NCBI GenBank assembly: GCA_963826165.1
Contig: CAWGWC010000003.1
Span: 1 to 64,000, forward strand
Direction of reading: 5' to 3'
DNA from: JACVRW01 sp963826165
GTDB taxonomy: Bacteria; Actinomycetota; Thermoleophilia; Solirubrobacterales; Thermoleophilaceae
Length of the DNA stretch: 64,000 nt
A program made the translations under genes and the position numbers. Every line of letters begins with the position of its first letter. Within the stretch, counting starts at the first letter, position 1. Of this stretch, positions 42,595-51,050 are shown piece by piece. The notes under the pieces were generated by a model that did no database searches, was not told the origin of the DNA, and saw only the letters and a list, made by a program, of their open reading frames with translations.

Positions 42595-43635
42595 TTAACG
42601 CGCCAACTCCGAACCGTCGCGCTCCGCACGCCCCCAACGAGCGGCGTGCGCGTAGTCCAGCAGGCGGCCGAAGTAGCCCTCCACTCGTGGAGCGGGACCC
42701 AGTCCCCGGTCGTCGAAGCGCACCCGCATCGCGAAGTACGGGAAGTAGACCTCCATCTTGCGCAGCGCCGGCTTGCGCCGGCGCAGGATGGGATGGAGCA
42801 GGCGCCGGTAGGCCAGCGGTGGCAGGACCTTCGGCGGGCTGCGGTCGAAATGCTCGGAGGTCAGGTCGAGCAGACGACCCACGCTCGTGGCGTTTCGCCC
42901 GGCCACCAGGTGGAAGGTCTCGTCCGGGCCGTCCGTGGCCAGCTCGTACGCGCGATCGGCCACGTAGTCCACCGGCACCACGTCGACCGGCGAGGACCGG
43001 CGGGCGGGAATCGCCCGCATCGTCCCTCGCGCTATGGCCTTGAGCGGGCCGTAGAGGACGTTGAAGGAGGAGGTGCGCCCGGTGCGGCTGTCGCCCACGA
43101 CGATACTGGGCCGCAGGATCTGCACCGGGAGGTCGGCGCCCCGGTCGCGCAGCATGACCTCGGCCTCGAACTTGGAGCGCTCGTAGGCGTTGCGAAAGCG
43201 CTGGCCGACGTCGAGCTGGTCCTCACGAAACAGGCCGGGCGGCTCACCCGAGACGTAGGCGGTGGAGATGTAGCTGAGCCGCTCGAGGCCCTTGCAGCGC
43301 TCCGCGAGCTCGACCACCCGGCGGGTGCCCTCGACGTTTACGCGGCGCGACTCGGCCAGCGACAGGTCGAACGACACCGACGCGGCGCAGTGAACGACGG
43401 TGCTCACCTCGGCGGTGATCCGGTCCGCGGCGGCGGACGTGAGGCCGAGACCGGGGCGCTCGATGTCGCCGGCCACCGCGTGCAGACGCGGGTGAGCCGG
43501 CAGCCGTTCGGCGGCGGCACGGTCGTCAGCGGCACGCACGAGCGCGTAGACCTGGCGCTCATCCCGCGAAAGGAACCGGTCGAGCAACTCCATCCCCACG
43601 AATCCCGTGCCGCCGGTGAGAAGCACGGCACCCAT
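42595..43635 (-). CDS. NAD(P)-binding extended-SDR reductase (male-sterility/thioester reductase-like)
   Basis: The 346-residue protein has a Rossmann start VLLTGGTGFVGMELLDRFLS. It shows HCAASVSFDLSLAESRRVNV and the catalytic YxxxK in NAYERSKFEAEVML, then LRPSIVVGDSRTGRTSSFN. This pattern fits the NAD_binding_4 group, which reduces acyl thioesters or acts on lipid and wax precursors. The C-terminal portion is basic and could contact a membrane. Start ATG 43635 gives the Rossmann motif at residue 4. Confidence 0.85.
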   Translation of the reverse strand: MGAVLLTGGTGFVGMELLDRFLSRDERQVYALVRAADDRAAAERLPAHPRLHAVAGDIERPGLGLTSAAADRITAEVSTVVHCAASVSFDLSLAESRRVNVEGTRRVVELAERCKGLERLSYISTAYVSGEPPGLFREDQLDVGQRFRNAYERSKFEAEVMLRDRGADLPVQILRPSIVVGDSRTGRTSSFNVLYGPLKAIARGTMRAIPARRSSPVDVVPVDYVADRAYELATDGPDETFHLVAGRNATSVGRLLDLTSEHFDRSPPKVLPPLAYRRLLHPILRRRKPALRKMEVYFPYFAMRVRFDDRGLGPAPRVEGYFGRLLDYAHAARWGRAERDGSELAR

Positions 43636-43696
43636 CGATACGACTCTAGCGTTGGCCCCTGGGCCAAATCCCTGGCGGCTATCTAGTCTCAGGCGT

Positions 43697-44155
43697 ATGG
43701 CCTACTCCACCGCCGAAGCGCATCAAGAGCTGCTGGACACCGTGGCCGAGGCCACCGAGGAGCTCGGTCTGGCGCTCGCGTGCCTGACCGAGGCCTACGA
43801 GCGGCTCGACGACCACAACGCCGAGCGCCTCGAGGAGAGCTTCTTCCGCCCCGTCCAGCTGGCCTACGGCCGGGCGCGGCGAACCCACGCGGGCTTCGCC
43901 GAGCGCCACGGGCTGCCGGGACGCAGCTTCGAGCAGCCGTCGGCGGGCGTGTCCTCGAACGGCGCTCCCGGCTACATCGACCGCGCGGTGGGCGCTGTGG
44001 CCGAGGCGGACCTCACCCTGGTCTCACTCCAGGACTCGATGCTGCCCGTCGAGGCCGGCGACGGCGAGTTGCGAAGCGGCCTGTCTGCCGTCCGCGACCT
44101 GCTCGAGGGCCTGGCGGGCCAGGCGCGCGAGCTGGGCCGCACGCGCGGCCGCTAA
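43697..44155 (+). CDS. Hypothetical helical protein
   Basis: The 152-residue, acidic, Cys-free protein is predicted as two long helical parts (LLDTVAEATEELGLALACLT and VGAVAEADLTLVSLQDSMLP) joined by a Gly/Ser-rich linker. No family recognised. Codon usage with strong G/C third positions supports real coding. It is divergent from the reductase and overlaps the DUF1385 stop by four bases. Confidence 0.68.
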   Translation: MAYSTAEAHQELLDTVAEATEELGLALACLTEAYERLDDHNAERLEESFFRPVQLAYGRARRTHAGFAERHGLPGRSFEQPSAGVSSNGAPGYIDRAVGAVAEADLTLVSLQDSMLPVEAGDGELRSGLSAVRDLLEGLAGQARELGRTRGR

Positions 44156-45204
44156 GCCACGACCTCCATACCGACCTTGTCTTCGTCCGAGGCCGCGAGC
44201 GGGTTCTCGACCGCGAGCACGGCCTGGAGCGCCGCGATGGCCACGGCAAGCTGAGCCAGGTCCGGCTCGCGCGTGGTCAGCCGCTGCAGCTGGATCCCGG
44301 GCCACATGAGAATTCGTGCCCAGCGCTTGGTGCGGTTCTTGCCGAACCACTTGATCAGCTCGAAGGCGAGGCCGGCGACGATCGGGATGCCGACGATGCG
44401 CGAGATGAACAGCCAGTGCCAGTCGAGCTTGCCCAGCGGAGCGAAGACGACGATGGCCACGATCATCACCAGCAGCAGGAAGCTCGTGCCGCAGCGCGGA
44501 TGGAAGCGCGAATAGCGCTGCGCGTTCTCGGGGGTGAGCTCCTCGCCGGCTTCGTAGCAGGAGATCGTCTTGTGCTCCGCTCCGTGGTACTGGAACACGC
44601 GCTGGAGGTCTGGCATGCGCGAGATCAGGGTGAGATAGGCGAGGAAGATCGTGATCCGCACCAGCTTCTCGATCACCACGAAGAGCAGCGAGTTCGGGAT
44701 CTCGTCCTTGAAGATGTTGGTCAGGCCCGCGGGCAGCAGGAAGAAGAGACCGACCGCGAACAGCAGGGCGAAGGCGATCGTGCCCGCCCAGGCTCCGCCC
44801 CCGATCTCCTGCTTGTCGCCCTCCTCGCCGGGTGGCACCTGCGCGTTGGCGGAGATGCCGAGCGCGCGGAAGCCGATCTTGAGGGACTCGCCCAGCGCCG
44901 CCACTCCGCGGATCACCGGCAGGCGAAGGATGCGGTGGCGCTTCGTCCAGGAGACGAGCGGCTCGGAGACCACTTCGATCTCGCCCTTGGCCCCCTCCTT
45001 GGAGTCCGCGCCGCCGGCCGCGAGCTGCTCGGCCGAGGGCTTTCGCACCGCCACCGCCCAGGTGGAGATGCCGCGCATCATCACGCCTTCGAGCACCGCC
45101 TGGCCACCGATCGGGGCGTCTCTCGTGGCCTCCCGCTTGTGGTCGGGAGCGCTCCCGTTGGTCGACGGGCCGCTGTCGGTGGAGGACGCGCTCACCTCGC
45201 TCAT
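44152..45204 (-). CDS. DUF1385 family membrane protein (YqhQ-like)
   Basis: The 350-residue protein has the DUF1385 hallmarks: IGGQAVLEGVMMRGISTWAV near the N-terminus, RLPVIRGVAALGESLKIGFR, the YHGAEHKTISCYEAGEELTP motif and HPRCGTSFLLLVMIVAIVVF. Four or five membrane segments follow from about residue 140. Function unknown. In many Gram-positive genomes DUF1385 sits between rpmE and prfA; here prfA is 18 kb away. Confidence 0.92.
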   Translation of the reverse strand: MSEVSASSTDSGPSTNGSAPDHKREATRDAPIGGQAVLEGVMMRGISTWAVAVRKPSAEQLAAGGADSKEGAKGEIEVVSEPLVSWTKRHRILRLPVIRGVAALGESLKIGFRALGISANAQVPPGEEGDKQEIGGGAWAGTIAFALLFAVGLFFLLPAGLTNIFKDEIPNSLLFVVIEKLVRITIFLAYLTLISRMPDLQRVFQYHGAEHKTISCYEAGEELTPENAQRYSRFHPRCGTSFLLLVMIVAIVVFAPLGKLDWHWLFISRIVGIPIVAGLAFELIKWFGKNRTKRWARILMWPGIQLQRLTTREPDLAQLAVAIAALQAVLAVENPLAASDEDKVGMEVVA

Positions 45205-45241
45205 CGTAACGGCGGGTTCGCGCTGTTTCGCGGGAACCGGT

Positions 45242-46003
45242 TCAGAGCGGGGCGATGTCGGCGCAACGAAGCTCCTGGAGATTGTCCTGCTCGGAGCTCT
45301 CGACGATCACGCCGTCCGGATCCACCTGGGCCCTGACCGAGCCGGCGCAGGCGGGCCCGCGAAAGCCGATCACCCGCTCCTGTGCGATTGCCAGCGGGCT
45401 GACCGTCACGGTGTCGATCACGCCGCCGTCCACCCAGAAGCGCACCGAAGCCGCCTCCACCGGAGCGAGCCCCGGATTGGCGACGCGCACGCGGTAGCGC
45501 CGCACTCCCGCGACCTTGGTCTTGGCCGAGCCCACCAGGCCGACCGTCAGGTTGGGCAGAGCCACGTACTGCCGACACGGGCGAGACGTGCGACGGGTCT
45601 TCTCGATCACGTCGCCGTCCGCGCCGTACCAGCGAAAGTCGACCCGCATGCGATGCACCGCGTTGGCGGGCAACCCCTTCACCGCCTGGCGGTAGCCGAA
45701 GGTGCCCACCCCGGGCCGGGAGCGCCGCCAGCGACCGAGGCCGGGCGCCTTGACCGGCTTGAAGCCGGTTGCGTCCGTTCGCTCGAGCAGCGTGAAGCGC
45801 AGCCCCATCCGCTGCGTTCCGGCGATCTGCTGCATCCGCGCCTTGAAGGCAGCTTCGTGGGTGTCCACCGAGCAGGTCGCAAGCCGCACCGAGGCCTTCG
45901 CGGTCTCGGCGGCCCCCGGGGCCGGCGGCGCTGCCGCGGCAGGCGCGCTCAGCGCCGCCAGGACGGCGGCGCCGAGAGCGATCGATATTGGCGCACGAGG
46001 CAT
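45242..46003 (-). CDS. Secreted CARDB-domain protein
   Basis: The 253-residue product has a signal peptide (ISIALGAAVLAALSAPAAAA) and is predicted to be exported. The C-terminal half is a CARDB/Ig-like beta domain: VALPNLTVGLVGSAKTKVAG, VRVANPGLAPVEAASVRFWV and VIVESSEQDNLQEL. The N-terminal domain contains one Cys pair candidate (ATCSV and RPCRQY) and a Trp/Arg-rich loop. Role unknown, probably cell-surface. Start taken at ATG 46003. Confidence 0.77.
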   Translation of the reverse strand: MPRAPISIALGAAVLAALSAPAAAAPPAPGAAETAKASVRLATCSVDTHEAAFKARMQQIAGTQRMGLRFTLLERTDATGFKPVKAPGLGRWRRSRPGVGTFGYRQAVKGLPANAVHRMRVDFRWYGADGDVIEKTRRTSRPCRQYVALPNLTVGLVGSAKTKVAGVRRYRVRVANPGLAPVEAASVRFWVDGGVIDTVTVSPLAIAQERVIGFRGPACAGSVRAQVDPDGVIVESSEQDNLQELRCADIAPL

Positions 46004-46034
46004 GCTCCGTGAGAACAGAGACGAGCCGGAAGAG

Positions 46035-46063
46035 TTGCGGCGGCGGTGCGCGCAGCGCCGCAA
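46035..46063 (-). terminator. Candidate hairpin downstream of rpmE
   Basis: Eight-base perfect arms TTGCGGCG and CGCCGCAA enclose a 13-base loop. It lies 11 bases after the rpmE stop on the minus strand and before the CARDB gene. No T-run follows. Confidence 0.3.
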
Positions 46064-46073
46064 GATCTGCCTG

Positions 46074-46280
46074 CTATGAACGGGAGCGTGCGGCCCGGCG
46101 GCGGAAGCGCTCGACGCGGCCTCCGGTGTCCACGAGCTTCTGCCGGCCGGTGTAGAACGGATGGCAGTTCGAGCAGATCTCGACGTTCAGCTCGGGCTTG
46201 GTGGAGCGCGTCCAGAACTCGTTGCCGCAGCTGCAGCGAACGTGCGCGGGGACGTACTCGGGATGTATATCCGCCTTCAT
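46074..46280 (-). CDS. rpmE: 50S ribosomal protein L31 (zinc form)
   Basis: The 68-residue protein is the Cys-containing L31: MKADIHPEY, CSCGNEFWTRST and VEICSNCHPFYTGRQK supply the Cys ligands of the zinc site. It binds the 50S central protuberance and bridges to 30S. A purine-rich GAAGGGGAA stretch immediately precedes the ATG. Order rpmE-(DUF1385)-prfA is ancestral; here a CARDB gene and the hydrogenase island intervene. Confidence 0.96.
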   Translation of the reverse strand: MKADIHPEYVPAHVRCSCGNEFWTRSTKPELNVEICSNCHPFYTGRQKLVDTGGRVERFRRRAARSRS

Positions 46281-46335
46281 TTCCCCTTCGATTCTAGCGG
46301 CGCCTCCGTCCGCCGCTGGCTATCGAATACCGGGG

Positions 46336-47403
46336 GTGACCGACCTGGACGCCCTCGAGCGTCGCTTTCGCCGGGACGGGCTGCCGCTGTTCGTGGAGGA
46401 TCGCTCGGCGCGGGAGGACGTCTGGACCCGCGCGGCGCCGCTGCTGACGCTGGTGTTCATCGCGGAGATGCTCGGCGCGATCCAGCTGGACTGGCCCGTG
46501 GGGGCCAATGTGGCCGCGGCCCTCGGCGGCCTGGCCATCCTGCTCGGCGCCTTCGGCCTGCTGAACCTGGTGCGCGGGCGTCGCTTCTGGTCGCTGCCCG
46601 AGCACGTGGGCAACCTCGAGCTCGGACTGTTCCTGCTCGTCCCCGCCGCCCTCCCGCTCATCTTCGGCGGCCAGGTGGGCAGCGCGGCGGTCACGCTCGC
46701 CGTCAACGCGCTGATTCTGCTCCTGACCTACGCGGTGATCGCCGGCGGGCTCGTCTGGATAGTGCGCTGGGCGGCGACCCGCCTCGTGGCTCAGCTCGAC
46801 GCCGCGGTGACCGTCCTGTCCAAGGCGGTGCCGCTCCTGCTCGTGTTCGCGCTCGTTCTGTTCATCAACACTGAGATGTGGCAGGTGTTCTCACGCATGC
46901 CCGACGTGTTCCTCGCGCTGGTCGCCGCCCTGCTCGTGGGAGCCGGATCGCTGTTCGTGATCGTGCGGCTGCCGCGCGAGGTGAAGGAACTGGAGAAGGA
47001 CGCGGGCGACGGGCCGGCTCTCGAGCGCCGCGAGCGCTTCAACGTCGGCCTGGTGCTGTTCGTGAGCCAGGCGCTCCAGACGGTCGTCGTGAGCCTCGCG
47101 GTCGCGGCCTTCTTCGTCGTGCTGGGCGCCCTGGCGGTGGGCCCCTCCATCCGCGACTCGTGGGAGGTGGCCGAGGGGTCGGTGGTGCTCGGCTTCGGCC
47201 TGTTCGGCGAGCGCATCGAGATCACCGAGGCCCTGCTGCGGGTGTCGGCCGGCATCGGAGCGTTCGCGGGCCTCTACTACGCGATCGCGGTGCTCACCGA
47301 CTCCACCTACCGCGAGGAGTTCCTGGACGAGCTGACGGACGAGATGCGCTCGAGCTTCGCGGCACGGGCGGAGTACCGGGCGGCCCGGGCGTCCCTCCCG
47401 TGA
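46336..47403 (+). CDS. Polytopic membrane protein of unknown function
   Basis: The 355-residue protein starts at GTG 46336 and has eight or so hydrophobic segments. The first is PLLTLVFIAEMLGAIQL; later ones include VVVSLAVAAFFVVLGALAVG. A charged linker (PREVKELEKDAGDGPALERR) divides it into two membrane halves, and a cytoplasmic tail ends in EMRSSFAARAEYRAARASL. No transporter motif recognised. Convergent with the ETF-QO gene, nine bases apart. Confidence 0.75.
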   Translation: MTDLDALERRFRRDGLPLFVEDRSAREDVWTRAAPLLTLVFIAEMLGAIQLDWPVGANVAAALGGLAILLGAFGLLNLVRGRRFWSLPEHVGNLELGLFLLVPAALPLIFGGQVGSAAVTLAVNALILLLTYAVIAGGLVWIVRWAATRLVAQLDAAVTVLSKAVPLLLVFALVLFINTEMWQVFSRMPDVFLALVAALLVGAGSLFVIVRLPREVKELEKDAGDGPALERRERFNVGLVLFVSQALQTVVVSLAVAAFFVVLGALAVGPSIRDSWEVAEGSVVLGFGLFGERIEITEALLRVSAGIGAFAGLYYAIAVLTDSTYREEFLDELTDEMRSSFAARAEYRAARASLP

Positions 47404-47412
47404 CGGGGACCC

Positions 47413-49161
47413 TCACGTGACCTGGTAGTTCGGGCCGTCGCCGCCCTCAGGCGGAGTCAACCTGCCGCCCTTCGCGGTAATCGCCCCGCACTGCACGCAG
47501 TTCGAGGGGGTGATCTGCAGCTTGACCTCGTGCTTGCCGTCGAGCTTGCCGTTGCCCGCGCCGTTTCCGGAGCGAGCGGCCTCGAGTTCGTCCTCGGGCA
47601 CCTCGTAGACGGCGGCCGGACACATGTTCTGCCACATCAGCGCGACATCGAGCGGCACCTTGTCCTGGATGCGGATGTGGTTCGGCGCGTCGTCGCGCGT
47701 GGCGTTGCCGGTGAGGAAGACCGAGGACAGCTTGTCGAAGGTGGTCTTGCCGTCGGGCTTCGGGTAGTCCTTGTCGCGGTCCCCGATGAAGACGTCGACG
47801 GTGGCGTCGTCGTGGGTGGCCCAGCGGCCGCCGGGGAAGCGCCCGCCCGAGATCTCCATCATGTTCGCGATCGCTCCGCCCACGAGGAAGCCGCGTGAGA
47901 AGGGCTGGCGCATGTTGCGCGAGCGGCGGATGTCGGTCTCGATCTCCGAGCCGCGCACCTTGGCCTCGTAGTTGGACAGGTCGGCGGTCCCCTCCTCGCC
48001 GGCCTTGAGCCGCTCGTAGATCGCCTCCGCCGCGAACATGCCGGCGTGCATCGCGTAGTGCACGCCCTTGAGAGTCGGGATGTTGACCATTCCGGCGCCG
48101 TCGCCGCAGATGGCCATGCCCGGCGCCCAGTACTGCCGCGGCTGGGCCCAGTAGCCGCCGGAGGGAATCGTCTTGGCTCCCCAGCCCACGCGCTTGCCGC
48201 CCTCGATGATCTTGGCCACCAGCGGATGGCCCTTGAGCTCCTGGAGGGCGTCGTGAACCGAGAACGACGCGTCGCGGTAGTCGAGCCCCACCACGAGGCC
48301 CATCGACACCTTGTCCTCGCCCATCGGGTAGATGAACGAGCCGCCGAACTCGCGGTACTTGGGGCCGAAGCGCAGAGGCCAGGCCATCGTGTGAATGACC
48401 CGGTCGAGCGGCTGCTGGACCTCCCAGACCTCCTTCACGCCGAGCTCCCACTGCTGCGGGTCCTCCGAGCCTAGGTCGAAGTGGCGGATGGCCGCGCCGG
48501 TGAGGTGTCCCTGGGTGCCCTCGGCCAGCACGGTGGCCTTGGCGATCAGGTCGGACCCGGGCTCGAAGTTGCCGAGCTCCTCGCCGTCCTTGCCCCGTCC
48601 CTTGTCACCGGAGCGCACGCCGACCACTCGGTCGTCCTCGACCAGCAGGCGCGCGGCCGCGGTCTCGCCCAGGATGTAGACGCCGGCCTCCTCGGCCTGA
48701 TCGGACATCCAGCGCCCGAGCCGGGCCACCGAGGTCACGTGATTGCCGTGGTTGCGAAACGGCGGCGGCGTGGGCTTGAGCGGGATCGCGCGCTTGCTGT
48801 TGGGCAGCAGATAGACCGCGTCCTTCTCCACCGGGCCGTAGGTCGGCCACTCGCTCTCGTCGGTGTCCGGGAACAGCCTGCGCATCGCGGACGGGTTCAT
48901 CATCGCCCCCGACAGCAGGTGCGAGCCGGGGTTCTTGCCCTTCTCCACCAGGGCCACCGGCACCTCGCCGAGCGACCCCATGAGCGCCTCGTCCTCGGCC
49001 AGCAGCTGGGTCAGGCGGATTGCGCAGGCCAGCCCGCCCGGACCGCCGCCGACGATCACCACGCCCACCTCGATGCGCTCGTCCTCGGGGTCTGTGGGTG
49101 CACCGATGAACTCCCTGGCGGAGTCGACCGGCGGCGGAAACTCGATCGGAGCGGTGGCCAT
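47413..49161 (-). CDS. Electron-transfer-flavoprotein:quinone oxidoreductase (ETF-QO), one FeS ligand replaced
   Basis: The 582-residue flavoprotein should pass electrons from ETF to the quinone pool. Seen: FAD motif VVIVGGGPGGLACAIRL, GSHLLSGAMMNPSA, GDGAGMVNIPTLKGVHYAMH, and the C-terminal domain with CPAAVYEVPEDE. The 4Fe4S cluster normally uses C...CxxCxxC. Here Cys514, Cys555 and Cys558 are present, but the fourth position is Ile561 (NCVQCGAITAKGG). Either the cluster has an unusual ligand or is a 3Fe form. Next to etfA and etfB, forming one operon. Confidence 0.93.
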   Translation of the reverse strand: MATAPIEFPPPVDSAREFIGAPTDPEDERIEVGVVIVGGGPGGLACAIRLTQLLAEDEALMGSLGEVPVALVEKGKNPGSHLLSGAMMNPSAMRRLFPDTDESEWPTYGPVEKDAVYLLPNSKRAIPLKPTPPPFRNHGNHVTSVARLGRWMSDQAEEAGVYILGETAAARLLVEDDRVVGVRSGDKGRGKDGEELGNFEPGSDLIAKATVLAEGTQGHLTGAAIRHFDLGSEDPQQWELGVKEVWEVQQPLDRVIHTMAWPLRFGPKYREFGGSFIYPMGEDKVSMGLVVGLDYRDASFSVHDALQELKGHPLVAKIIEGGKRVGWGAKTIPSGGYWAQPRQYWAPGMAICGDGAGMVNIPTLKGVHYAMHAGMFAAEAIYERLKAGEEGTADLSNYEAKVRGSEIETDIRRSRNMRQPFSRGFLVGGAIANMMEISGGRFPGGRWATHDDATVDVFIGDRDKDYPKPDGKTTFDKLSSVFLTGNATRDDAPNHIRIQDKVPLDVALMWQNMCPAAVYEVPEDELEAARSGNGAGNGKLDGKHEVKLQITPSNCVQCGAITAKGGRLTPPEGGDGPNYQVT

Positions 49162-49168
49162 CCGGGCG

Positions 49169-50140
49169 TCAGCCCCTCTTTTCCTTCAGCGCCTCGGTGA
49201 GCTTGGGCATGATCTTGTTCAGGTCGCCCACCACGCCGAGGTCCGAGAACTCGAAGATCGGCGCGTTCGGGTCCTTGTTGATGGCGACGATGTTCTCCGA
49301 GGACTGCATACCGACCTTGTGCTGGATCGCGCCGGAGATGCCCGCCGCGAGATAGAGCTTCGGGGCGACCGTCTTGCCCGTCTGCCCGATCTGGGCGGCG
49401 TACGGATACCAGCCGGCGTCGACCACCGCGCGGGTGGCGGCCACCGCGCCCCCGAGGGCGTCGGCCAGCGACTCGCACAGCTCGAAGCCCTCGGCCTTGC
49501 CGAGACCACGGCCGCCGGCGACGAGGACGTCGGCGTCCTCGATGTTCACGTCGGCACCGCGCTGCTCGCCGCGCTGCACCATCACGGCCTTCGTCGAGTG
49601 GTCCTCGAAGGTCACGTCGACGTCCACCACCTCGGCCGCGCCGTCACCCGCCTCCTTGACGTCGAAGGCGTTGAGGCGGCCGATGATGATGCCCGGCTCG
49701 CTCACGTAGCCCACGTCGACGATGGCCGAGTCCTGAAGAATCGGCCGCTCGGCCACGAGCTTGCCGTCCTGGGCCTTGACCGCCGTGACCTCCATGGTCA
49801 CCCCGGCGTCGAGACGAGCGGTCAGCCCTGCGCCGATCTCGAAGCCGAGCAGGCCGCCGCCGAAGAGGGCGTACTTGTAGCCGTCGTCGGTGATGATCTT
49901 GGCCATCGCGTCGACCACCGGCGCCCCCAGGCCCTCCGGACCCTTGACCCGATAGACCTTGGTGGCGCCGTAGCGGCCGAGCGAGGCACAGAAGTCGTCG
50001 GTCAGGTCGTCGCCGCCGACGACCACCACACCCGCCTCGCCGCCCAGGTCGCCGGCCAGCTTGGCGCCCTCGGACACCGCGCCCAGCGAATTCTTGTTGA
50101 ACTCGCCCTCGTAATGAAGTGCGTAGGTGAGGATGCTCAT
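49169..50140 (-). CDS. etfA: Electron transfer flavoprotein alpha subunit
   Basis: The 323-residue FAD-binding subunit has the C-terminal ETF signature LYLAAGISGAIQHKVGMQSS and ENIVAINKDPNAPIFEFSDL. The AGGRGLGKAEGFELCESLAD stretch marks the FAD domain. With EtfB it accepts electrons from acyl-CoA dehydrogenases (AidB-type and others) and delivers them to ETF-QO. The ATG overlaps the etfB stop by four bases. Confidence 0.96.
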   Translation of the reverse strand: MSILTYALHYEGEFNKNSLGAVSEGAKLAGDLGGEAGVVVVGGDDLTDDFCASLGRYGATKVYRVKGPEGLGAPVVDAMAKIITDDGYKYALFGGGLLGFEIGAGLTARLDAGVTMEVTAVKAQDGKLVAERPILQDSAIVDVGYVSEPGIIIGRLNAFDVKEAGDGAAEVVDVDVTFEDHSTKAVMVQRGEQRGADVNIEDADVLVAGGRGLGKAEGFELCESLADALGGAVAATRAVVDAGWYPYAAQIGQTGKTVAPKLYLAAGISGAIQHKVGMQSSENIVAINKDPNAPIFEFSDLGVVGDLNKIMPKLTEALKEKRG

Positions 50141-50931
50141 GCGAGGAGTTTCCTTTCCTCGAGCCAGCCGACGATGCGTTCGACGGTCTCGTTCGTGTCC
50201 TCGTCCTCGATGATCTCGCCCGCCGCCTTCTCGGCCGGGGGATTGATGGCGAGGACCGCCGTCCGGGAGCCCTGCTCGCCCACGCGGTCGGCCTCGATGC
50301 CAGCGTCGCTGGCGGACTTCGTGTCGCGCGGCTTCTTCTTGGCTCCCATGATCGCCTTGAGCGACGGGTAGCGCGGCTCGTTGATCGCGTCGCCCACCGA
50401 GATCACAGCGGGCAGCTCGATCTCCACCGTGTCGTAGCCGTACTCGGCCTGGCGCTCGCAGCGCAGCTTGTCGCCGTCCACGTCGAGCTTGATGACCTGG
50501 GTCAGCGAGGGCATGCGCAGGTGGTCGGCCACCACGGCGCCGATCGTGTAGCACTCGCCGTCGGCCGACTGCTGGCCCAGCAGGACGAGGTCGGGCGATT
50601 CGGTCTCGAGCACCTTGGCCAGCGCGTAGCCGGTGGCGCACACGTCCGAGCCGGCGAGCGCCTCGTCGGTGAGGTGCACCGAGCGGTCGGCGCCCAATGC
50701 CACCGCCTTGTTCAGGGTGCGGCCCGCCTCAGACGGGGCCATCGTCACGGCGACGATCTCGTCGACGTCGGCGCCTCCGCCCTCGCGGATCTGCATCGCA
50801 GCCTCGATGGCGTGGGTGTCGAACTGGTTGAGCGTGGTCTCGCCCGAGCGATCGATGCGCTTGGACCCCTGGTCCATGCGCTTCTCGACCGCGGCGTCGG
50901 GCACCTCTTTGACGAGGACGCAGATCTTCAC
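50137..50931 (-). CDS. etfB: Electron transfer flavoprotein beta subunit
   Basis: The 264-residue AMP-binding subunit begins MKICVLVKEVPDAAVEKR and has LNQFDTHAIEAAMQIREGG, DLVLLGQQSADGECYTIGAV and VISVGDAINEPRYPSLKAIM, the latter typical of the recognition loop. It starts at GTG 50931 with AGGAGA seven bases upstream. First gene of the etfB-etfA-ETF-QO operon. Confidence 0.96.
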   Translation of the reverse strand: MKICVLVKEVPDAAVEKRMDQGSKRIDRSGETTLNQFDTHAIEAAMQIREGGGADVDEIVAVTMAPSEAGRTLNKAVALGADRSVHLTDEALAGSDVCATGYALAKVLETESPDLVLLGQQSADGECYTIGAVVADHLRMPSLTQVIKLDVDGDKLRCERQAEYGYDTVEIELPAVISVGDAINEPRYPSLKAIMGAKKKPRDTKSASDAGIEADRVGEQGSRTAVLAINPPAEKAAGEIIEDEDTNETVERIVGWLEERKLLA

Positions 50932-51005
50932 GGGAGCTTCTCCTTGGCTTGATCTTGGCGCCCGGACGGCGGGCTGCCGACCGGAGGCGGAGCCGATCTT
51001 ACTTC

Positions 51006-51023
51006 ATTGACTGACGAGTCAAT
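51006..51023 (-). promoter_or_regulatory. Perfect 7+4+7 palindrome upstream of etfB
   Basis: ATTGACT and AGTCAAT are perfect inverted repeats around a 4-base centre. The element lies 75-92 bases before etfB. On the minus strand it contains TTGACT, a good -35 hexamer; TAAGAT at 50996-51001, 15 bases further, could be the -10. Size and symmetry match TetR-family operators that control fatty-acid genes, implying a repressor of electron-transfer genes. Confidence 0.6.
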
Positions 51024-51050
51024 CGCGTACCGGCGCCAAGGCGGCTGGCG

